Shown here: positions 1-4,874 of the stretch, in pieces
Numbering within the stretch: position 1 is the stretch's first letter
Layout: each line of letters starts with the position of its first letter
From: JACKPD01 sp034003145
GTDB lineage: Bacteria > Spirochaetota > Spirochaetia > CADAEX01
Length of the DNA: 6,664 nt
Assembly: GCA_034003145.1 (NCBI GenBank)
Contig: JAVEZE010000149.1
Span: 1 to 6,664 of the forward strand
Direction: 5' to 3'
Notes under the pieces: generated by a model
Database searches by the model: none
Told to the model about the DNA's origin: nothing
What the model saw: the letters and a program-made list of their open reading frames with translations, nothing else
Made by a program: the position numbers and the translations under genes

Positions 1-976
1 GAGATTTTGTCAAAGCCTCGGTTGTTGTTCCGGCGATATGGGTAGTCAGGGTAACATTGTCAAGAGTAAGGATTTCACTTGCCTCCGGTATCGGTTCAGT
101 CGGAAAAACATCAAGCGCCGCGCCGGCAATCCTGTTTTCCTTAAGCGCCTTTATCAGAGCTGCCTCATTTACAAGCCCCGCGCGCCCTGTATTTATAAGG
201 TATGCGGTTTTTTTCATCATTCCGATTTCTTTTTCTCCTGCCATACCCTTGTTCTCATCAGTAAGCCGCGCATGGATAGTTATAAAATCGCTGCCGGAAA
301 AAAGTGTTTCCCGGTCGGCAGGCGAGCACCCGAGTTTTTTTATGGAAGCAAGGTCCGCGTACGGATCGTGGACAAGTATGTTTACATTAAAACCTGAAAG
401 TTTTCTGGCGACAAGCCTGCCGATAAAACCAAATCCGATTATCCCGATTGTTTTACCTTTAAGCTGAGGGACAAATTCGGAATTGGGGAAAGTCTTTCTC
501 CATGTTCCGGTTTTTATCGCATGGTGCGCGCGGGCAATGTTTCTTGATTCGGCAATCATCATGCCTACGGCAAAATCGCTAACCGCTTCCGCGTTTCTTC
601 CCTGCACATTAAAAACAAGTATTCCGCGCTTTGTGGCTTCTTCCACATTTACGTTTTCAAGTCCCGCGCGGCAAACACCGGCTATCCGCAGGGCAGGCAT
701 CACCTCCATCACTTTTTTTGATATCGGAACAAAAAGGCCCATTATCATTTCCGCGTCTTTGCCGGATGCTGTAACAGGACCCGGAATTGACTCAATTTCA
801 GGGCCCTGTTTTTCAACCTCAAGGCGTCTGTTCTGCAGTGTCGGCCAGTCTTCTTCCCAGTTCTCAATTACTGCTTCTTCCACGTAAGGCGTCATGAACT
901 CTTCATACGCCGGCTGAAAAAGGGTTTTTGGAATCATTGCGTCTCCGAAAACCAGCGCTTTTTTAATCGGTTTCAT
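1..976 (-). CDS. NAD-dependent D-2-hydroxyacid dehydrogenase (SerA-like), C-terminus cut by window edge
   Basis: The 325 visible residues read as a D-isomer-specific 2-hydroxyacid dehydrogenase, which interconverts a 2-hydroxy acid and a 2-keto acid with NAD(H) in the cytosol. The split substrate-binding domain occupies about residues 1-145 and again the extreme C-terminus. The Rossmann domain starts near 173 with the dinucleotide motif GFGFIG at 181-186. An Asp at 204 (VHDPYAD) near the end of beta-2 favours NAD over NADP. The family's catalytic triad is in place: Arg265 (NTGRAG), Glu294 (FPTEP) and His313 (TTHIAG). Family members are usually 310-350 residues, so only about 20-30 are missing beyond base 1. 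The ATG at 976 is preceded by AGGAGAG at 985-991 with an 8-base spacer. The N-terminal region of about 95 residues before the first conserved block is longer than in the shortest family members and resembles uncharacterised enzymes found beside sugar kinases. The substrate is unknown: phosphoglycerate, erythronate-type or other sugar acids are all possible. It lies 145 bases downstream of the RpiR regulator, with its own candidate promoter and operators. Confidence 0.5.
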   Translation of the reverse strand, partial: MKPIKKALVFGDAMIPKTLFQPAYEEFMTPYVEEAVIENWEEDWPTLQNRRLEVEKQGPEIESIPGPVTASGKDAEMIMGLFVPISKKVMEVMPALRIAGVCRAGLENVNVEEATKRGILVFNVQGRNAEAVSDFAVGMMIAESRNIARAHHAIKTGTWRKTFPNSEFVPQLKGKTIGIIGFGFIGRLVARKLSGFNVNILVHDPYADLASIKKLGCSPADRETLFSGSDFITIHARLTDENKGMAGEKEIGMMKKTAYLINTGRAGLVNEAALIKALKENRIAGAALDVFPTEPIPEASEILTLDNVTLTTHIAGTTTEALTKS

Positions 977-1008
977 ATTTTTTTCTCTCCTGTATATTTA
1001 TTGCCGCT

Positions 1009-1021
1009 GTACCATTGGTAC
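1009..1021. promoter_or_regulatory. Perfect 13-bp palindrome, candidate RpiR operator
   Basis: GTACCATTGGTAC is a perfect inverted repeat of 6+1+6 bases. It lies between the predicted start site and the ribosome binding site of the dehydrogenase gene. It is framed by a second inverted pair, TGCCG at 1002-1006 and CGGCA at 1029-1033, so the leader RNA could also fold here. MurR/RpiR proteins bind palindromic operators as dimers or tetramers, and the adjacent regulator gene is the obvious candidate ligand. That assignment is inference. Confidence 0.5.
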
Positions 1022-1040
1022 CATATAACGGCAGCTGTTT

Positions 1041-1049
1041 ACCAAAGGT
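1041..1049. promoter_or_regulatory. Possible operator half-dyad over the -10 box
   Basis: The bases ACCAAAGGT form a short inverted repeat (ACC-N3-GGT), extended imperfectly by TTACC/GGTTA. It overlaps the predicted -10 box and start site of the dehydrogenase promoter, where a bound repressor would block polymerase. The element is short and could be chance. Its support comes from a similar core, ACCCATAGGT, beside the rpiR promoter at 2071-2080. Confidence 0.5.
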
Positions 1050-1075
1050 TATATATTACCCATTCCCTGCCGCAA
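1048..1075 (-). promoter_or_regulatory. Candidate sigma-70 promoter for the 2-hydroxyacid dehydrogenase
   Basis: Read on the minus strand, TTGCGG (1075-1070) and TATAAC (1053-1048) are separated by 16 bases and lie 72 bases upstream of the dehydrogenase ATG. The -10 region shares the string GTAATATATAA with the promoter of the upstream rpiR-type gene. The -35 match is only moderate, so this is a prediction. If correct, the dehydrogenase can be transcribed separately from the regulator. Confidence 0.5.
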
Positions 1076-1121
1076 TCGCGAAGCGTGCCGGCTGCAAATG
1101 GCATTCTTTTTAAATCCCTGT

Positions 1122-2027
1122 TCATCTTTTTTTGCCGGCAACAGCCAGCTGTGATTTCTCAATTCCCGTAACACCTTTTTTGCCAAGCCTGAAAGTGCAG
1201 GCAATCGTAAGTATATCCACAATAACAAGCTGGATAATTCTTGATATCATCGCATCAGGCCTGTATCTTGTCTCATTGCTGGAAGACAACAGTGTAATAT
1301 CAGCATTTGACGCAAGTGTGGAGTTGGCATAGCTTGTTATCGCAAGCACCCTGCACCCCTGCTGCCGTGCAGTCTTTAAGGCATCAAGAATATCCTTGCT
1401 TTCACCTGAATGGCTGATGCAGACAAGGCAGTCTGAACTTCCCGTGTGTGTGCCCAGAATTGCCATAATATGGGGATCGCTTTCCCTTACCGCGTTAAAT
1501 CCTAATCTCGCGAATTTATGGTACATGTCTCCTGTTACAAACGCTGAAGCACCAACACCGATAAATATAATCCTTTTTGCTTTTATCAGCATTCCAACCG
1601 CCTCTTCAAGCTGTTTATCTGAAACAATAAAGCCCATATCCCTGATTGAATTGACTGTTGATGAAATAATCTTCTCTTTTGCAGTGCCTATCGAATCACC
1701 CGATTCTATCTCTGAGAAAACAGTCTGGCTCTTTACACCTGCTGTAGCCTGGGCTATCTGCACCCTGAAAACCTGGTAACTCTTATATCCCAGTTTTCTG
1801 ATAAATCTCATTATTGTTGTTTCGCTTGTACCGCATTTGCCTGCGATATCTGAAATGGAGTGCAGCATTACTTCGCTGCTGTTTGCAAGCACGTAATCAG
1901 CTATGTTTTTCTGGACATCTGAGAGTGTGTGATACCTTGTCCTGATTGTTGTCAGAATGCTTTCTGCCGTGGCGGCAGAACCTGAAGGATACGCAGATCC
2001 CGAAACTGCCGGATTATTTTCATTCAC
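1122..2027 (-). CDS. MurR/RpiR-family transcriptional regulator (HTH + SIS domain)
   Basis: A 301-residue regulator of the MurR/RpiR family, which controls sugar or sugar-acid catabolism in response to phosphosugar-like effectors. Residues about 22-98 form the HTH_6 domain, with LSDVQKNIADYVL followed by the recognition region TSETTIMRFIRKLGYKSYQ. Residues about 140-275 form the SIS effector domain, with the GVGAS turn at 157-161 and the serine-rich ISHSGES loop at 204-210 that contacts the sugar phosphate in this family. Length is slightly above the usual 280-290 because of an 18-residue Ser/Ala-rich N-terminal extension. The start is GTG at 2027: an in-frame stop lies 27 bases upstream and no ATG intervenes. 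The Shine-Dalgarno CAGGAG sits about 10 bases before it, a little far. A sigma-70 promoter and a palindrome precede the gene, suggesting autoregulation. The family is secure; the effector is unknown, and the downstream 2-hydroxyacid dehydrogenase is its likely target. Confidence 0.5.
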   Translation of the reverse strand: MNENNPAVSGSAYPSGSAATAESILTTIRTRYHTLSDVQKNIADYVLANSSEVMLHSISDIAGKCGTSETTIMRFIRKLGYKSYQVFRVQIAQATAGVKSQTVFSEIESGDSIGTAKEKIISSTVNSIRDMGFIVSDKQLEEAVGMLIKAKRIIFIGVGASAFVTGDMYHKFARLGFNAVRESDPHIMAILGTHTGSSDCLVCISHSGESKDILDALKTARQQGCRVLAITSYANSTLASNADITLLSSSNETRYRPDAMISRIIQLVIVDILTIACTFRLGKKGVTGIEKSQLAVAGKKR

Positions 2028-2059
2028 AGTAAAACAACTCCTGTTGACATATTAAAGGC

Positions 2060-2072
2060 GTTAATAATTAAC
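2060..2072. promoter_or_regulatory. Perfect 13-bp palindrome downstream of rpiR promoter, candidate autoregulatory operator
   Basis: GTTAATAATTAAC is a perfect 6+1+6 inverted repeat lying just downstream of the predicted start site of the rpiR-type gene. It has the same size and single-base centre as the palindrome before the dehydrogenase gene at 1009-1021 and shares the outer GT...AC pair, but the inner bases differ. ACCCATAGGT overlaps its right side at 2071-2080. The position fits repression by the encoded protein; this is inference. Confidence 0.5.
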
Positions 2073-2083
2073 CCATAGGTATT

Positions 2084-2111
2084 ATTATATATTACATCTG
2101 TAAAATATCAA
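2084..2111 (-). promoter_or_regulatory. Sigma-70 type promoter of the RpiR-family regulator
   Basis: On the minus strand TTGATA (2111-2106) and TATAAT (2089-2084) are separated by 16 bases, close to the sigma-70 consensus. The start site would fall near 2077, about 50 bases before the GTG start codon. It lies in the 207-base gap after the arsM-type gene, marking a likely transcription-unit boundary between the metalloid module and the RpiR/dehydrogenase pair. I see no convincing intrinsic terminator in the same gap. Confidence 0.5.
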
Positions 2112-2234
2112 GAGCATAAAGCAAATAATGTCATACTGCTTGCAGAACTGACTATCTGCTTTTCGGGGGAAAGGAGGAAACCGCAGAGTACTGGAAGTAT
2201 ATTTTAGCCGCCGCAAGGAGCTCTGGAATAACGG

Positions 2235-3056
2235 TCAGGGGGATGTATTGTGCTGTTTCTTTGGTTTGATTGCTTCAATAGTTGCGGAGACAACATAATC
2301 CTCTATCCTGCTGTCCGGCACCCAGTTTCTTATAAAATTTTTACTCTCGTTTTTCGGCTTGATACATATTTCAACAAATCCGGCATCCCCGAGCTTCTTT
2401 TCAATATCCGTGATTAATGATGCACCGGAGATACATCCGGTATATAACGCAATATCGCTCTTTATTTCTTCCGGCAGCTCGGCTGAAGCAACAATATCGG
2501 AAACTGCAAGCCGCCCTCCTGGCTTCAGTACCCTGAATGATTCCTTAAAAACCCTCTCTTTATCAGGCGATAAATTGATCACACAGTTGGAGATAATGAC
2601 ATCCACGACCGAATCAGCTACAGGCAGGTTCTCTATTTCCCCTAACCGGAAATCAACATTTTTATAACCTGCACTATCAGCATTTTTACGCGCTTTGCTT
2701 ACCATTTCAGGTGTCATATCAACGCCAATAACCTGCCCTGAACCTCCCACTTCCCTGACAGCAAGAAAGCAGTCAAATCCGCCGCCGCTTCCCAGATCCA
2801 GAACTGTTTCCCCTGTTTTAAGTGAAGCTATGGCTTTGGGGTTTCCGCAGCCTAATGCCATATTTGCGCCATCCGGTATTTCATTCAGGTCAGCTTTTGA
2901 ATAACCCAGTTCCATTGATACAGCTTTTACATCAGGAACTGACCCGTTGCAGCACGATTCTGCTGAGCAGCCGCAGAATGAACTGTCTGATTCGGCGATT
3001 TGGCCATACTGCTCCCTGACTGCCTTTCGAATAGAGTCATTGGTTAATTGTTCCAT
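2235..3056 (-). CDS. arsM: Arsenite S-adenosylmethionine methyltransferase (ArsM-type)
   Basis: A 273-residue class I SAM-dependent methyltransferase of the ArsM family, which transfers methyl groups from SAM to thiol-bound As(III) in the cytosol, giving methylarsenicals. The SAM-binding motif I, VLDLGSGGGFD, is at about 85-95, with GVDMTPEMV following at 111-119 and the family signature SNCVINLSPDK at 156-166. The arsenic-binding cysteines are visible: C70 in ALGCGNP, C158 in SNCV, and C208 in YTGCISGA. An N-terminal cluster C28, C30, C35, C36 supplies the further thiol used by many members. Length is normal. The ATG at 3056 has AAAGGAGA 7-8 bases upstream. It lies 82 bases downstream of the ECF sigma factor gene, in the same orientation, probably in one transcription unit with DsrE, ABM and SigZ. 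No arsR, arsB or acr3 is visible. The last eight residues (KKQHNTSP) form an unremarkable tail. Confidence 0.5.
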   Translation of the reverse strand: MEQLTNDSIRKAVREQYGQIAESDSSFCGCSAESCCNGSVPDVKAVSMELGYSKADLNEIPDGANMALGCGNPKAIASLKTGETVLDLGSGGGFDCFLAVREVGGSGQVIGVDMTPEMVSKARKNADSAGYKNVDFRLGEIENLPVADSVVDVIISNCVINLSPDKERVFKESFRVLKPGGRLAVSDIVASAELPEEIKSDIALYTGCISGASLITDIEKKLGDAGFVEICIKPKNESKNFIRNWVPDSRIEDYVVSATIEAIKPKKQHNTSP

Positions 3057-3138
3057 TGCTGTCTCCTTTATTGAGAATAAAATTCAGTACATACTTATAG
3101 ACGGAAACAAGTGGAAAAGGACGCAATATTTTATCGGG

Positions 3139-3684
3139 CTAACAATATTTGCAATCTTTCTCCTTTTTCTCATATGCAATTAATTGGTTGTTTTGGTTAA
3201 TCTCAATCTGACAGCAGTTCTGCAGCATGTTTTTTAATATTGCCCTGCCCCTTTGAACTCTTGATTTTGCTCCTGACAATGAAATATTATTCATTTCAGC
3301 AATTTCTCTTTGGGTTTTATTTTCCAATTCCGAAAGCTGAACTGCTTCACGATATATTGCTGGCAATTCTTTAATCATGGGTTCAAGACACAGCGACAAT
3401 TCTTTTCTGACTGCTTCCAATTCTCCTGACCGGTTTTGTTCGCTCCAGTCAGACAGCTCATACTCCGGCTGTTTTAAGCGGTAATGGTCAATTATTGTAT
3501 TACGGGTTATCTGATACAACCAGCTCTCAAGCCTGATACTTTCCTTCAAAGTATCAATCCGTGTATGTATTTTAACGAATACATCCTGAAGAAGGTCCTC
3601 AGCTGCATCTTCGGAAACTTTGCTGTTTATGAATGCACCTAACTTCGCATGGTATTCATTCCAGATATTGTCAGTGGTATTCAC
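3139..3684 (-). CDS. sigZ: ECF-type RNA polymerase sigma factor, SigZ-like
   Basis: A 181-residue sigma-70 family factor with only regions 2 and 4, resembling the SigZ group. Region 2 (about 8-72) includes the core-binding stretch AEDLLQDVFVKIH at 28-40 and the -10 recognition part WLYQITRNTIIDHYR at 55-69. Region 4 (about 97-150) carries the HTH around TQREIAEMNNISLSGAKSRVQRGR. The C-terminus has a cysteine pattern CC (157-158) and CxxC (178-181), a typical extra of this group that could bind metal or sense redox state. I chose GTG at 3684: the similarity to SigZ-type starts (NTTDNIWNEYH) begins here and AAAGGA lies 6 bases upstream. A longer reading from TTG at 3729 would add 15 residues without support. 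No anti-sigma gene is adjacent. It sits between the ABM-type gene (68 bases upstream) and arsM (82 bases downstream), so it may drive this cluster; that is inference. Confidence 0.5.
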   Translation of the reverse strand: MNTTDNIWNEYHAKLGAFINSKVSEDAAEDLLQDVFVKIHTRIDTLKESIRLESWLYQITRNTIIDHYRLKQPEYELSDWSEQNRSGELEAVRKELSLCLEPMIKELPAIYREAVQLSELENKTQREIAEMNNISLSGAKSRVQRGRAILKNMLQNCCQIEINQNNQLIAYEKKEKDCKYC

Positions 3685-3690
3685 GACAGT

Positions 3691-3696
3691 TCCTTT
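3691..3696 (-). promoter_or_regulatory. Ribosome binding site that fixes the sigZ start
   Basis: AAAGGA on the minus strand lies 6 bases before the GTG at 3684. Neither the in-frame TTG at 3729 nor the ATG at 3714 has a comparable site, so the shorter protein is preferred. Confidence 0.5.
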
Positions 3697-3752
3697 GGGG
3701 CATAACTCAGGCATAAAAGCAGCAGACAATAAATCATATCTGTATTAAAGCA

Positions 3753-4052
3753 TCAAATCTCTTCAAAATAAAGAAGTTCCCACACATGGGGTACGGGGTC
3801 TTCCACAAGGAAGGGGCGGATTTTCTCCATAAGTTTTTTAAATATACCGGTTTGCATAAATGCTGCCGCATCCTCAGGTTTTTTCCAGGTACCGATTGCC
3901 ATGGCTTCTGATTTTTTATGATCAGCCAGGAGCTGCATCCGGACACACCCTTTTTGATTCCTTGCATGGGTGAGTATCTCTTTTTCCCAGATTGTACAGG
4001 CCTCATCAAAATTTGCCTGATTGAATTTGTAGTGCATTGTTGCTGTGTACAT
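3753..4052 (-). CDS. ABM-domain (antibiotic biosynthesis monooxygenase / YgiN-like) small protein
   Basis: A 99-residue protein with the pattern of the dimeric alpha+beta barrel ABM family: a beta strand at the N-terminus (MYTATMHYKF), a helix containing FDEACTIWEKEILTHARNQKGC, a central strand (RMQLLADHKKSEAMAIGTWKKPEDAAAFMQT) with the family's typical W, then a helix and final strand (HVWELLYFEEI). Family members include cofactor-free quinol monooxygenases, haem-degrading enzymes and stress proteins of unknown activity. Nothing here picks one of these, and no haem-binding motif is obvious. Full length for the family. The ATG at 4052 follows AAGGAGAG at 4060-4067 with a 7-base spacer. It lies 101 bases downstream of the DsrE-like gene and 68 bases upstream of sigZ in the same orientation. 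A redox or thiol-stress role beside SigZ and ArsM is plausible but unproved. Confidence 0.5.
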   Translation of the reverse strand: MYTATMHYKFNQANFDEACTIWEKEILTHARNQKGCVRMQLLADHKKSEAMAIGTWKKPEDAAAFMQTGIFKKLMEKIRPFLVEDPVPHVWELLYFEEI

Positions 4053-4092
4053 TGTTAAACTCTCCTTCTTGATTACCTTGTATTTTCATTTA

Positions 4093-4135
4093 TTCAACAG
4101 TTTCCGCTGCAGGGTCTTGAATTATTTCCACTGCA
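4093..4135. repeat. Imperfect 19-bp direct repeat upstream of the ABM gene
   Basis: Two copies, at 4135-4117 and 4111-4093 read on the minus strand, share 14 of 19 bases: TGCAG(T/C)GGAAA followed by a looser TT(C/G)AA end. They are separated by 5 bases, giving a 24-bp period, and lie in the 101-base gap between the DsrE-like and ABM-type genes. This could be a pair of activator sites or a chance similarity. No good sigma-70 promoter is evident next to it. Confidence 0.5.
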
Positions 4136-4153
4136 AATGTATTTCCCGGTATT

Positions 4154-4492
4154 TTACAATGTAATTATCTGATATCCTTTATTTATATAATCATACATTG
4201 CAGGATGACCGTTTGCATTTCCCTTTAAAGGTATCCCTGTTTTTTCATTGTATTCCAGTACGCCCATTTGAACTGAACAGGCTTTGCAGATACAATCAAA
4301 CAATCCATAGTCTTTAGCCTTCAGGTAGAGTTTATTTTCCTCTTCTTCAAGCACTTTTATGAGCTTAACAGCTTCCCCTTCAACTATAATCTTGACATCA
4401 GCACTTTTCTCATGCAAATCAATCGCATTAATTAATACATGCATAAAACACATCTTCTCTCCCTTAAACGGGAAGAATGCAATTTTACTCAC
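4154..4492 (-). CDS. DsrE/DsrF-like small sulfur-relay-type protein
   Basis: A 112-residue protein of the DsrE-like superfamily, small cytosolic proteins with a flavodoxin-like alpha/beta fold that often act in sulfur transfer or are of unknown role. Visible features are an N-terminal beta strand SKIAFFPF, the segment GEKMCFMHVLINAIDLHEK with Cys15, a strand VKIIVEG, and a cysteine-rich segment DCICKAC with Cys67, Cys69 and Cys72, followed by GIPLKGNANGHPAMYDYINKGYQII. The clustered cysteines suit persulfide carriage or metal binding. The start is GTG at 4492, where AGGAGAG (4499-4505) lies 6 bases upstream. An internal ATG at codon 14 also has a GGGAGAG before it but would remove the first conserved strand. 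It is the first gene after the tandem array and probably begins the DsrE-ABM-SigZ-ArsM series. Specific function not recognised. Confidence 0.5.
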   Translation of the reverse strand: MSKIAFFPFKGEKMCFMHVLINAIDLHEKSADVKIIVEGEAVKLIKVLEEEENKLYLKAKDYGLFDCICKACSVQMGVLEYNEKTGIPLKGNANGHPAMYDYINKGYQIITL

Positions 4493-4539
4493 TTTTTACT
4501 CTCCTTTTAGTGTTCTCAGAATCAATGAAACCTAAGTAA

Positions 4540-4874
4540 TCTGCCGCGCAGCGTGTTCAGCTGGCGCTTGCGTGCCGCTCCGCCGGCAAAGGCCTTATCT
4601 GTCTTTGCATTTTCCCGACAGTATTCTGCCGCGCAGCGTGTTCAGCTGTCCGCAGGTGCCGCTCCGCCGGCAAAGGCCTTATCTGTCTTTGCATTTTCCC
4701 GACAGTATTCTGCCGCGCAGCGTGTTCAGCTGTCCGCAGGTGCCGCTCCGCCGCAAACGCATTATCTGTCTTTGCATTTTCCCGACAGTATTCTGCCGCG
4801 CAGCGTGTTCAGCGGTCCGCAGGTGCCGCTCCGCCGCAAACGCATTATCTGTCTTTGGTTTTTCCCGACAGTAA
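4540..4874. repeat. Tandem array of four 83-85 bp units overlapping the 3' end of the sigma-54 activator gene
   Basis: Four head-to-tail units start at 4540, 4625, 4709 and 4792 and measure 85, 84, 83 and 83 bp. Each opens with TCTGCCGCGCAGCGTGTTCA and ends near CCCGACAGTA. Units 1-2 share one middle variant (CCGCCGGCAAAGGCCTTATC) and units 3-4 another (CCGCCGCAAACGCATTATC). Unit 1 differs from the rest at 4563-4572, and unit 4 differs at 4856-4858, where it is the activator's own coding sequence. G+C is about 60% (hand count of unit 2), above the neighbouring DNA. The right 30 bases of unit 4 are the activator's final codons and stop; units 1-3 repeat that end. Each unit holds small inverted repeats: CTGTC/GACAG around a 13-base loop, and in units 1-2 TGCCG/CGGCA around a 6-base loop. 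There are no unique spacers, so it is not CRISPR. It occupies nearly all of the 352-base gene-free stretch 4493-4844; the rest (4493-4539) holds the DsrE ribosome binding site. Confidence 0.5.

Noticed and set aside
2142..2163. Hairpin GCAGA/TCTGC followed by TTTT as an intrinsic terminator
   Set aside because: Only a 5-bp stem with a short U tract, and oriented for the plus strand where no gene is transcribed.
2165..2180. Plus-strand Shine-Dalgarno-like GGGGGAAAGGAGG
   Set aside because: No start codon follows at a usable distance and no plausible plus-strand gene starts there.
2947..3183. Plus-strand 78-codon frame ending in a hydrophobic stretch
   Set aside because: Antisense to arsM and the end of sigZ, no ribosome binding site. 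The hydrophobic end is the complement of the Lys/Glu-rich sigZ tail.
3685..3729. TTG at 3729 or ATG at 3714 as the sigZ start
   Set aside because: No ribosome binding site before either, and the extra residues do not resemble SigZ starts. GTG at 3684 has AAAGGA 6 bases upstream.
3734..4009. 91-codon minus-strand frame overlapping the ABM gene
   Set aside because: An out-of-frame shadow: the ABM reading frame has family-like sequence, full length and a strong ribosome binding site.
4563..4576. Possible sigma-54 -24/-12 promoter (minus strand GGCACGCAAGCGCC) before the DsrE-like gene
   Set aside because: The GG is followed after 10 bases by CC rather than GC, and the TTGC element is missing.
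4540..4874. CRISPR array
   Set aside because: Units are contiguous tandem copies of 83-85 bp with no unique spacers, and no cas genes are present.
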